Positions 1 through 9,445 of a DNA stretch of 25,513 nt are shown piece by piece (positions within the stretch are counted from its first letter, which is position 1; each line of letters begins with the position of its first letter). The notes under the pieces are model-generated. The model was not told where the DNA came from, ran no database searches, and saw nothing but the letters and a program-made list of their open reading frames with translations. The stretch is from Chara braunii (Eukaryota > Streptophyta > Charophyceae > Charales > Characeae): the NCBI GenBank assembly GCA_003427395.1, contig BFEA01000187.1:1790953-1816465 (forward strand), in the 5' to 3' direction. A program made the translations under genes and the position numbers.

Positions 1-2226
1 GAATGAATCCGGACGGAGACTTGCACCAGGTGCATTCGAGAAGTGAGTGAGGGGGAGAGTGGCTATGGCGGGCTGAAAAGCTCATTGCTCGCTCAATCCT
101 TGATAGAATCGGGTGAGTGGAGAGTCGAGACAGGGGTTTTGAGGGGTGGCGACCCCAAATCCCGGCTCAGAACTGGTGGTAGGTGGATAAAACGAAGGTT
201 GGTAGGGGGAGATGGTGCGAGGAGAGTGTCGGAGCTAGATATGGCCCGACAAGGAAAACGAATGTCGCGTTCGGGGCCTGACGAGATCGAGGAAAGAAAG
301 TTGCAGAGTAGAGGTCCGAAGTTGGGCGAGTTCGGGGGCGGTGTTAGATTTAGAGATTACGGGTCAAAGTTTGAGTTATGTTAGTAAGGTGCTGCGTGAA
401 AAAAGGGGTCTTCAAACTGGTAATGTATCTCCCCGTGTTCTAGCGGGAGATTCATCCGATTTTGCCCATAGTAGCTGCGGGAGGCCAGCCGCCGAGTAAA
501 GCTGGGAGACAGCATGTATCCGCCTGGGATGTAGCCGAGGATTCACCCGACTTTGCTCGTAGTTGGAGGCAGCGAGAGGGTGGCCGCGCGTGGAGGACTT
601 ACCTGTTATCTGATGCGTCGCTCCGCCTGCCGCTAGAAGTGTTTCCCTCGCTCTGCTCTTTGAAGCATACACGTGGCAGTTCGTGTGCACCTGGCTATGG
701 GGCAGTGGGGGATTCATTCGATATCGTTCGCATTTTCATTAAACAGATAGAGGTGGGGGCGGTTTGGTTCAGGATGTCTGGGTTGTTTGGAGGTGATAAT
801 GAAAGCTTGCTGGAGTGGCTCCCCGGTTCAGTGGGTAGCAGGAACCGGCAGCTTGAGGGGCCCAATCGCAAAGGTGAGCCTCTCTTGTGCGACCTGTTCT
901 GTATAGGATGGGTAGACGTCCTCGTCCGCGCCCCGCCGTTGCCCTGCCGGCCGTGTCTCGCTCGCTCTGCATAAGGATCGTTGCAGATTTACGTGTTCGT
1001 TGTACGGCGCGGTCGTACTACGGGTGTTGCCGTGCGCCTTGCTACCTCGCTACCAGGTTGTCCGTCCGCTGATCGGACCTTCCGCATGCATTCTGTAGGT
1101 TTGTTGCCTTGTTCTGGTGCCTTAAGCTCCACGTTGCAGTTGCCAACCCACTGACCCGCTCGTTGCCTGGTTCGTATTGTCATGTACTCCACTGCACAGA
1201 TTTTGCGCTGCATCCCACTGGCTCGGTGGGCCAAAAGCAAAGGGTGTTAGGCAGGGTAACTACTGACGGGCTCGGCTATTATAGCGTATGCTGTGTCGTG
1301 TTGCATATGGGCAGTGCACCTACTGAGCACCTTGCTGAGCCGCTAAGCGTGATGATGAGCCTTGTGGACCGCCCCATATGGTACTGTATGCTGCGCGTAC
1401 AAGGCGGTTGCGAGAAGCTAGAGTCTTACTGCGTTCGCATTGAGCATTGCTACAGAGCTGGCCGATCAGCTCGGCTGGTGTGCATGTTAGTTACTTGGTA
1501 GCACTNAGTTGAACAAGGGCGCAGGGAAGGAGGCGCTCTCTATCTAGAGGTGGTCGCTCTAGGCTGAGGTGTGGGGTCTTAGACANGTACGACAAAGTAT
1601 GACTTGAGGACGTGATTTGGCCGGTGAGTGTGGTAGTGTTGTGAGTTGAAGAGGTCATCGAGGATTCGACGGCAAACGACTGACCTCAGATAACCAAGCT
1701 ACAGGGCACTTTGGNCACTATTGCGNGAGCCTCAGGCGCGTGAAGNTAACAAGGACCTCTCCTGAGAGTTGAGTCAGTCCCTCTCTTGTATCTCGAGAGT
1801 CTGAAACTCCTACTTCTGCCCTTCTTACTCTAANTCTAGTCNTGTTCTGAGAGGAAGGCGGCAGGCGGGATTGCAACCCGTAAGTCCGCGTCAAGACTCT
1901 GTGGGGAGTCCACCCACTGATTGCGGGAGCTCTGCCGGAACTCAGGAGGAGTTCTGGAGGCAGGGAATCGTCAGGTAAACCATTTCCATCTATACAACCT
2001 ACTACCACCCATGTTTTGCCCATCTCCCTGTAATATGATTGCCGTATGCATGTGTTGTCCCTATGGTTTTTGCTTTCTCTTCAAGACATAATCAGACTAA
2101 AGGGAAAGAATGTGTGAGAGTGAAGTTCAAGTTCCTTCTTTATTCTGACTGAAAGCAGACAAGGGATAAATTGGGGGAAGGTGGGAGGAAGGCAATTTTG
2201 CATGCGTTTGGAAGGGTCGACCAAAG

Positions 2227-2907
2227 CCTGAACATTGTTTCTACTGTGAATGGCTCAAGGCTATGTTTATTTGGCTGTTTTCTGAAGGACCAGACATTGT
2301 TTCTCCTGTGAATGGCCTGGTTGTTATATTTATCTAGTTGTTTTCTTGAGGACCAGACATTGTTTCTACTGTGAATGGCCTGTTTGCTCTAGTTAACTCT
2401 TAGAGTTTGCCTGATAGAAGGGGTTTAATTTCTTGTTTATTCTGAGGGAGGATTTTTTGTCTAAGGTTAAGCATTGTTTCCATGGGGAATGGTTTAGCCA
2501 GAAAACCACGCACATAAATTAAACTAAGTATATAGGAAAATACTTTATGTATATTTGCATGTGAACTGGCAGCTCGGCATTGTTTCTACTGTGAACGGTT
2601 CAGTGTTAGGCCATATCATTAAGAAGAGAAAAGAAAAAATACAAAGCATAAATGGATATAGTCTGGGCAAGCTGAACATTGTTTCTACTGTGAATGGTTC
2701 AGTCCCCTGCCCATATTTGTCTTTTCTTTTGAAAACAAAGTCAGAGAAATACTAAATTTTGGATATTAAACAACTCAGGGCGACTAGGCATTGTTTCCAT
2801 GGCGAATAGCCTACTCATCTGCTAAAAAAAAAAAGAGAAGTAGTTGTGCAACCTGTTCGTGTATATCATAAAGACAAGCTGGGCATTGTTTCCATGGCGA
2901 ATGGTCC
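2227..2907 (+). repeat. Array of eight bulged hairpins with covarying stems (5' LTR)
   Basis: Eight copies near 2227, 2289, 2352, 2462, 2571, 2672, 2785 and 2880. The core is CATT, then GTTTCTACTGTG or GTTTCCATGGSG, then AATG or AATA. The flanks differ between copies but pair with each other: CTGAA/TTCAG, CCAG/CTGG, TAAG/TTTA, TAGG/CCTA, TGGG/TCCA. The 3' arm keeps one unpaired base (usually G) after AAT(G). The spacers of about 60-115 bases are not conserved. Confidence 0.85.
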
Positions 2908-3059
2908 ACCTCTACGTCTTATGTAAGACGGGTATAAGGATTCAAGAATTTGAAGATTCACGAACTATTTATATAGAATGAACTTGGGATGGTGAGAGTA
3001 CTTACATTCGTGGTTTGGTTTGTATGTGACTCGATGGGATGACTAGTTTGTTTGGGTTT

Positions 3060-3905
3060 CATTTTTGCAGGTAAATGCTTTAGTTTCTCGCCACGTGCTA
3101 GTGCCATAGGAGTTAGTGTCAATTCCTGCATTTTCTGTAATAACTTTTTTTTACTTAGGTCAATTTTTATATTTTCTAAGATTTTTTCTTATACTTGGCT
3201 TTGTATAAATCTTGACAAACTATTTTCTCTACGGGAAGCGCTGCCGAAATTTCTACAAATCCAAGGAGTTAGTTGAATTTTGACTTGTCAAACATTCAAC
3301 TTTGTCTTTTCTCATATCTGACTTAGTTAAAGTCTGGAAAGTCTCCTTTTCTAAAAGGAATGTTGCCCAAATTTTTGCTAATTCCGGGAGTTAGACAAAA
3401 TTTAAGTTTGGGAACCCAAAGGTACTTTCAAAATTTGAACTTAGCCTTGTATAAATTTTGGAATAACACTTTTCTAGAGGGAGTGCTGCCGAAATTTCTA
3501 CAAAATGAAGAAGTTCGTTAAATTCAGTCTAAAGTTGATCTCGAACTGTTGTTCGAGTTCATATCTGACTTAGTATAAATCTGGGAAGTTTCCCTTTCTA
3601 AAGGGAGTGCTACCCAAATTTCTACTATTTCAGGGAGTTAGACAGAATTTGACTTTCCAGAGTTATAAATTGTTTCTGCTTTTATATCTGACTTAGTATA
3701 AATCTGGGAAGTCTCCCTTTCTAAAGGGAGTGCTGCCCAAATTTCTACTAATTCAGAGAGTTAGACAAAGTTTGACTTTCCTGAATTAGAGATTATTTCT
3801 GCGTTCATATTTGAGCTTATATAAATTCTGGAAAGACACTTTTCCTACGAGAAGCGCTGCCGAAATTTTCTTAGTTTAGAGGAGATAGACTATATTTTGA
3901 CAGGT
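3060..3905 (+). repeat. ~122-base tandem array, about seven degenerate units (5' LTR)
   Basis: The recurring GGAGTTAG-type anchor occurs near 3109, 3265, 3387, 3509, 3634, 3757 and 3881, so spacing is 122-125 after the first. Units share TTAGTATAAATCTGGGAAG, a CTCCCTTT/AAAGGGAG hairpin (perfect at 3713-3730) and GTGCTGCCGAAATTTCTAC. No coding potential is recognised. Confidence 0.8.
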
Positions 3906-4157
3906 GGCGATTCAGGCGACTCGCCTTGAATAGGGGAGATTCTGCAGTTGGTCTACCTTTGGCTTAAGCACTGGCTTAGAGGTAGACTTAGGCTTAGCTC
4001 ATAGGGAGATTTTGAGTGAGGATGTGTTATGGAGTTGTATTCTCCATACATTTATAATCTTAGTTTGGGGATTGGTCTGCCGTGTGTTACATGTCTTCTT
4101 GATCATTTGATCCAAGTTAAGGGTTAGATCCAACTTGATCCCTTGAGGATCACTTTC

Positions 4158-4174
4158 TGTTATCACTGATAACA
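4158..4174. other. 17-base perfect palindrome (5' LTR)
   Basis: TGTTATCACTGATAACA is symmetric about the central C and conserved at 18041-18057 in the other LTR. It could be a binding site for a dimeric protein or a small hairpin. Confidence 0.5.
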
Positions 4175-4627
4175 TGTCGGTTGACGATTCGTCGGTCTAC
4201 GATTCAACTCCAATTCACTCCTGCCACTCAACCTAAAGGTTTTAGCCTTGTGATTGAACTGTTTTGTTGTATTTTCACCCGGACTTTATTGAATGGTCAT
4301 CCAACAAAAGTACTAAGTATTTATTTAAGAGTTGCACGAATGAGGCTTGTATGGCGAAAGCAAGGGGCATGAGGGCAAGGAATGGTTGAACTTAACCCCG
4401 TGTAGTGCGTGAACCTTTGGTTGAATCTTTGATGTGGTTGCAGGTCCGTTTGTGGTTCAGACTCTGGATGTGATTGTCTGCGATTACATACATATGTGGT
4501 TGAGAGGAGCCCTACTGTGACTGTGAGAAGTGATCGTCCTATATAATTAACCCTCATATATTTATGGTACCCTGAGTATTTGAGAGACCTGCCGTATTTA
4601 TGCATAAGGGCTATCCAGATTCGTCCA

Positions 4628-4637
4628 TATATAAATA
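4628..4637 (+). promoter_or_regulatory. TATA-like box candidate in the 5' LTR
   Basis: TATATAAATA lies in an AT-rich island (4620-4665), followed by a GC-rich stretch. It could be the LTR promoter, about 1.1 kb before the LTR end. In the other LTR the motif is altered to ATATTTAAAT (18511-18520), which weakens the case. Confidence 0.25.
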
Positions 4638-5252
4638 AACCTTATATGTATATTTATATATATGTGGCTTGGGAGTGCGCGCGGCTTACTGTGATCATGC
4701 ACAAGGGATAACCAAATTATGGCCTGAGAGAAAAGGGAGACCCTTCTTTATCCTTTGTTTTTTGAAGATTTTTATGGTTGGACGTTGTAGTCCGTGACAG
4801 CCGTCAAAGTCAAACCTCTTGACTTTCGCCCAGACCCGAAGTGGGACTCATCTCCAGGGCAGTAAGGAGCGACTGCCACCACAGGTATGGACCTGTGTAC
4901 CACCCACTGTGCACAGAGTGCAAAAAAGGGTGTGTGGTCTTCAACCGCGCATGGCGGTTGTCCGGCGTTGAAAGATTAACCCTCAAGGCACATGTCAGCC
5001 GACACTTGAGTGTCGAATGCGACCCTCAAAATTAACGAGGATCGCGCGAGCATGGGTACTACATAGTACACCATCATTGCGACTGCTTGCGTACGATTGC
5101 ATTGCGAATCGATATAAGTCATCCCTGCGTCCGCGCGGTTTTATACAAAGTCTCGCCCGCGACGCCTATTCGATTTCCGCATCGGAGAGTTATGGGACGA
5201 CTACCGAGGGGCTAAGAGCGTTGTCGCGTTGTTTATGTTGTGTCGTTTCGTA

Positions 5253-5267
5253 TGTGTGTGTGTGTGT
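5253..5267 (+). repeat. (TG)7 microsatellite in the 5' LTR
   Basis: Seven TG units. The matching tract in the 3' LTR (19051-19067) has eight. Confidence 0.85.
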
Positions 5268-5742
5268 TTTATTGTTGTGTTCGTAAAGTGGTGTGTGCGT
5301 GGTGTGTGGGATGCGTCCTAGTCGACCGACGACGAATCCCGCCTGGGACTTCAGCCCCCCAAGATGTCGGTTCGCGTGCGGGTTTGATAGAGGAGTATTA
5401 CCGCGCGTACCCCCTATGCTACAGCGAACGAGAAACGCCCTCGGCTGGTCCACCTCTGCGATTGTAACTGATTAACTTTCGTACGGTGGACTGGTAGCTC
5501 GGCGGGGATACGACCACCGAAGGGAGGTGACAGCTCCTGTAAGGTGCTGGTAAGTCGTGCCTCGCGTAGGCCATATCCTGTCGTAGGGGCTCGCGAGAGG
5601 TATAGCTTGCGCACTCGGCCGGAGCGGATTAAGAAAGCTCCATGTATATTGCGACGAAGGATTTAAATCCAACTCTTGCGTGACGCAGTCGGGAGGGTCC
5701 CGCGCTGCCCTGATGCGGTGCCGAACCGATGCGCTCGACAGG

Positions 5743-5761
5743 TGGCGCCGTTGCCGGGNAT
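5743..5761 (+). promoter_or_regulatory. Primer-binding site for tRNA-Asp(GUC)
   Basis: The sequence TGGCGCCGTTGCCGGG, followed by one N and AT, lies two bases after the LTR end. It is complementary to the 3' end of plant tRNA-Asp(GUC), ...CCCCGGCAACGGCGCCA. The tRNA would prime minus-strand DNA synthesis here. The single ambiguous base (5759) falls where G is expected. The position next to the LTR end and the 16-base match make this the strongest call in the window. Confidence 0.93.
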
Positions 5762-5778
5762 AACGGTTGCCTACCGTT
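5762..5778 (+). other. Small hairpin directly after the PBS
   Basis: AACGGT and ACCGTT form a perfect 6-base stem with loop TGCCT, directly after the primer-binding site. Structures beside the PBS can affect primer annealing in retroelements. Here the role is only inferred from position. Confidence 0.4.
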
Positions 5779-6975
5779 GTCCCTTGTGGAACGACATCCG
5801 GGGATTGAAGGTGAGAAAATAGGCAAATAAGAAGTTTTCGTTAGGACTGTATGAGTGATCAGTTGATATATCGACTATTGATTGGAAGTATCGTAGAATT
5901 GAGAGATCCTCAAAATTCGGATCTAGATTCGAGGCGGGTTGATGATTCAGGTGAAAGTGACCATTTCCGCTTTATCGACTGGTCTGCGCAGAATGGTTGG
6001 TAGCAGACAATACTGGATAAGAAGCGTGAAGTGAGGGTTAAGCGATGTGGTTTTGATTGATGTGACCTGATTTGGATTTATGTGGTATGAGTGATTCGAG
6101 GGTGATAAGTGTTTTGGTTCTGCGTTCACCGGCTTTGACTAACATGGTGGTATTTGGGATTGGTAACCCATTTGACTCGATAGTTGGCAGGCCTGGATGG
6201 TGTTCTGCGTGTTTGGCGTGGCTAAGGTTACGCATGGCTATTGTGAGGATTAGCCCTATGGTGTACCCTCCCTGACTGCTCTAAGAATCGTTTGAGTAGT
6301 TGGAAAAGCATCGTGATACGGTTGCAGCAGAATGAAGCTAAGGATGAGTGAGATAATATTCCTCTATTAAGAGCTGAAGGTATAGACCCTCTCCTAGGTG
6401 GCAGGTTAGAAGTCGTCTGTGCGCCTTGAGGAAAAAGTAGATTAAGGAAAGTTGAAGGATATTACTTGCATCGACTTACATGTTTGAGTTTGGATTATAA
6501 GCGGATGTTCTGCTACGGGGCATAGCGAGTCTGGGTGATACCTTCTTTACGTAAAGGACATCTAATCCTAGAGGGAGTTGGAGTAGCAATGAAAGAGCTA
6601 ACACTTAGACTAATTTGCCCACTTTTAATGGAGTGGTAGGTAGTATTTGATGTTAGCCAGCCTAGGTTATGTCTAAGTGTGAAGGCATATTTTTAAGTAG
6701 ATATCATAGGTTATGTCTAAGTATGTGAGGATACGTGGCTGAGTAGATATCATGTTTAGGGGTACTCTATCGGGATTATATTTGGGATCTTATCAGTCTG
6801 TAAAAGTTTATATGAATGTCTCCAGTCCAGCACGTGTCTCATGGCTGGCCATCGAGTCTGTATGGCTGGGTCGCTTTTCTTAGAGGAGCAGAGATAGTCA
6901 GTCTAATAACGGAAGGCGCATGCTGGACGTTTGTCTGTGATAGGCAGAACCCAGACAAAGCAAAGGCAACTCAGG
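5779..6975 (+). other. Untranslated leader of the element
   Basis: About 1.2 kb between the PBS and the first plausible start codon has no long open frame on the + strand and no recognisable domain. Apart from one short tandem duplication (6664-6753) I see no structure in it. It would be the 5' leader of the genomic RNA, possibly with a packaging signal, which cannot be recognised from sequence. Confidence 0.5.
6664..6753 (+). repeat. 44-46-base tandem duplication in the leader
   Basis: Two adjacent units both begin AGGTTATGTCTAAGT and both end AGTAGATATCAT (6664-6707 and 6708-6753). They differ by several substitutions and a small indel in the middle. Confidence 0.8.
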
Positions 6976-7650
6976 ATGCCTTATGCACGGGAAGACCCGC
7001 GTATGCTCGGGCCAGTTGAGAAAGAGGGAGGGCTCGAGGTGTCTTTACCCAGGCAGGTCAGAGCAGGAGAGTACCTCTCTTCATGGTGGGGCACGTTGAT
7101 GAGTACGGACGTCTTTGTCTGGATCGAGTCTGGGTTTGATGATGAACGGGAGTGTGCGATTGTGAGGGTGACGCTGTACCCCTCCCCCTCATTTTGGGTC
7201 GAGCATGGAATAGAGTTGGCACTTGGGCACGGAAGCCTGCTTGCTAGGCCTCTGAGGGTAGCTGAGGCAGCTGCGGCTAAATGGGCGAGGGAAGTGTCCC
7301 GTGATGGGAAAGAGCGACTACTAACCCGCGTAAGGGTCAAGCGCGCCGGAGAGTTCGGGCTTCCAGCTGCTCCGCTACGAGTAATCCTGCCTGAGTTTCT
7401 GATAGAGAAGAGTTTTGGTGGGCAGGCGAGGGTAAAGGCGGCAGCTGAAGCAGTTTTGAGGACGCGAGGATGGGAATATGGGTGTTATACCTGTGAATTG
7501 ATATATGGTTTGTACTTAGACCCGAAATTCTCGCCTTCTAGTTAGGGGCTCAAGCACACGGCCAATATAGTTGACGTGTACGTCATTCCTCATGACCCAA
7601 ATGAGGAGATTGAAGAGTGGGAGAAGGTTCGGGCAGCAGTGGGCCGATAG
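6976..7650 (+). pseudogene. Unknown reading frame upstream of gag, one internal stop
   Basis: From the ATG at 6976 the frame is open for 189 codons, meets TAG at 7543-7545, then stays open in the same frame to TAG at 7648-7650, giving 225 codons including the two stops. The frame is also open upstream to about 6931, but with no ATG there. The protein begins MPYAREDP and is moderately basic and Trp-containing, with an Ala/Arg-rich likely helix (PLRVAEAAAAKWAREV). The part after the stop is acidic (HDPNEEIEEWEKVR). I do not recognise a family. It has no protease DTG/DSG motif, no zinc knuckle and no obvious membrane segment. Its place between PBS and gag suggests an extra element-encoded protein or an N-terminal extension of Gag that has since separated. 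The single clean stop suggests recent inactivation or, less likely, readthrough. Confidence 0.5.
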
Positions 7651-7892
7651 AAAATGCCTGTTTTTTCTACTAAATGCGCTTCTTTTGACTTGGCTATGGT
7701 CGTCCCTCTGCGCATTACCGTAGTTATAAAGGTAAGCGTCAGGGTAACCAGGGGCTGAGGCCTGATTGCATGAGTGAAAAGGTAGATAGCGTGGTTTAAG
7801 TGTTAGCAGTTTGCCTTTGTCTGCTTGAGCTTACCTGAATCACTGTTTGGTGGTCTACTGCCCGCTATGCGTATCAGGCTGCTGTTAGCATC
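7651..7892 (+). other. Spacer before gag with intron-like splice signals
   Basis: No open frame is seen here. It contains a strong plant-type donor (AAAG then GTAAGC, junction at 7731/7732), and possible acceptors ending at 7809 (TTAGCAG) and 7888 (CTGTTAG), five bases before the gag ATG. Splicing could join an upstream leader to gag, but nothing in the sequence proves it. Confidence 0.25.
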
Positions 7893-9431
7893 ATGGCGGA
7901 AGAAAGCGGCTTCGCCAAGATCTTGCGTTGGAGGAATTCGTGTCAGATGAAGGCGTTGTTGCGCGAGGCAGTGCAAGAGTCGATGCCTCCAGATCTCCGT
8001 GCTCGGTTGTTCCAAGGAAGAAACTTGTCCAGCTTTCTACGTGATTTCCGAGAATTTTGCCTTATGAAGAAGTGGGATGAGAGAGCGATGTGGTGCATAT
8101 TCCCGCTGTTTGTTTGCGAAAGACTAAGCGAGGAGGTATATATCCTTAAGCAGGGCTCGAAAACATGGGATGTATTGGAGAGTTCCCTGAGGCTAAGATT
8201 CCCACAAGACGGGATGAAAGGTCAACGTGGGGAATGCTCTGTACCCCCAGTTGCGGGCGCACCATCACAGGCGGAGCTAAGTGGTTTACAGAGACAAGTT
8301 GGGGCATTGGAAGAGAGGCTAGCCCGGCTTGAGGAGGTCAGGAAGGGCAAGCGGAAGATTCCGGAAGGTCTCCCAAGTGAGCCGACTGACCAGGGTGAAA
8401 GAGGAGTGGAGAAGGATGACCAAGAGTCACCCCTCTCGATAGGAGCCCCAAAGAGGCGAGCCGGTGTTCAGGCGAGAGACAAAGACGAAGATTTCATTGA
8501 GATAAAGGAGGAGCAGGATGCCAATATAGCCTTGCCTGTTACTGCGCCGGATCCAAAGAAGGGGCTCATTAACGTGGAAGCGTCCTCAACTGCAGGTCGG
8601 GAGAGGCAAAAAAGTGGATAGTGGCCAGAGCAATGGGTGACGGTGGTATGTGATCATCGGGGAGGGATTGGCCGTATCCCTCAAGGAAGTAAGGAAAAGG
8701 GTGTAATGGGAAGAAAAGGGGAGCTTGAGCCTCCCAAACCAACAAAGGCTCAGCGAGAGGTGAGGGGTTGGGCCCAGGGAGGTCAGGATACCGGAGAAGG
8801 GCAGTGCTCGCAACAAGAGGTAGTCACTCCGCTAGGAATGGGAGGTGAAACTGCTCAAAGGGGGCCTTCAGTAGCCGAGCGGACACTATATCGGCGGTGG
8901 ATGTCGTAAGATCAGATGGTTATAGGGCCTGCAATTGGGATAGACTTCTTCAAGGGTTATCATGTCTCCGATTTCCTTGACAAGTTTGAACAGATAGCAT
9001 CCCACTACAAGTGGAGCGAGGAGCGAATGCTGGAAGAGGTCATGGGGTTTATCCATATAGGGCTGAGGGATGAAGTTGATAACTTGGTTAAAGGAGCGAG
9101 GTCATCATGGGGGAAATTATGTGATGACATGAGGCATAAGTACTGGCTAGGTGAGCAGCACCCAACCAATAATGATCCTGAGATGGTACCCAGGCCCCTG
9201 GTAACCCAAACCAAGCCCGGGAGGCCGTTACAACTACCGTCGCAGCAAGTGTCGCAAGGCGGCAGGGCCAACGCAGAAGGTCAAAGGGGGACGGCTGGAA
9301 GAGACCGTAGACATGGCAGGCGTGGCTACGCGGGCCATGGAGATGGTGGACGCGGCAGTGGAGGTCGCGGGAATGACAGGCAAGGCGCCGAAGGTCGCGA
9401 TGGGAGCCAGCCAAACCACAAGTGGGGCTAA
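7893..9431 (+). pseudogene. gag: Gag-like polyprotein with two capsid-like repeats, broken by two in-frame stops
   Basis: Three open segments lie in one frame: 242 codons to TAG (8619-8621), 95 codons to TAA (8907-8909), and 173 codons to TAA (9429-9431), making 513 codons with stops. The ATG at 7893 has a strong context (A at -3, G at +4). Residues ~39-105 read as a retrotransposon capsid-like domain (LFQGRN..FL.DF...KKW...). The third segment (nt ~8946-9155) repeats that layout (FFKGYH..FL.KF...YKW...), with matching W, M, F, L, EV and a late W at nearly fixed spacing. Between them come a probable coiled coil (residues ~127-151, Leu heptads) and Lys/Arg- and Glu-rich linkers. The C-terminus is Arg/Gly-rich (RGG-like) and would bind nucleic acid; no CCHC zinc knuckle is present. 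Gag would package the element RNA in particles. No pol follows. Confidence 0.7.
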
Positions 9432-9444
9432 AAAAAAAAGGGGG
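9430..9444 (+). promoter_or_regulatory. Candidate polypurine tract
   Basis: An uninterrupted purine run of ten A and five G lies at the end of the gag frame and is followed by CATGAGGG. It has the composition of a plant polypurine tract, which primes plus-strand synthesis and normally sits just before the 3' LTR. If it is the real one, the LTR would start near 9447 (TGAGGG). It could instead be a slippage-prone homopolymer inside a decayed coding region. Confidence 0.35.
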
Positions 9445-9445
9445 C

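Larger units (their letters stand above)
1..5740 (+). repeat. 5' LTR, left-truncated by the window
   Basis: Base 1 aligns with 13845 and the match runs to 5740/19540 with small indels. The right end is exact: both copies read GCGCTCGACA and then diverge, the left copy into the PBS and the right copy into flanking DNA. Ending in CA is normal for an LTR. The visible part contains the covarying hairpin array, the ~122-base array, a 17-base palindrome and an AT-rich TATA-like segment. I see no convincing protein gene in it. The longest open frames (43-384, 462-974) have no recognisable domain. Confidence 0.9.

Noticed and set aside
43-384. Open frame of 113 codons, identical in both LTRs (also 13887-14228)
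   Set aside because: It starts with GTG and has no ATG at the start, no domain and low-complexity Arg/Gly content. Identity between the copies is explained by the near-identical LTR ends, not by coding selection.
462-974. 170-codon open frame in the LTR (also 14306-14818)
   Set aside because: No recognisable domain, overlapping opposite-strand frames, and the second copy is full of ambiguous bases.
2227-2907. CRISPR-like array
   Set aside because: The spacing is irregular, the repeats vary, there are no cas genes and the setting is a plant genome. The repeats are hairpins of an LTR.
4158-4174. Resemblance to the bacterial tet operator core (TATCACTGATA)
   Set aside because: The shared 11 bases are a simple palindrome. 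There is no regulator gene or bacterial context.
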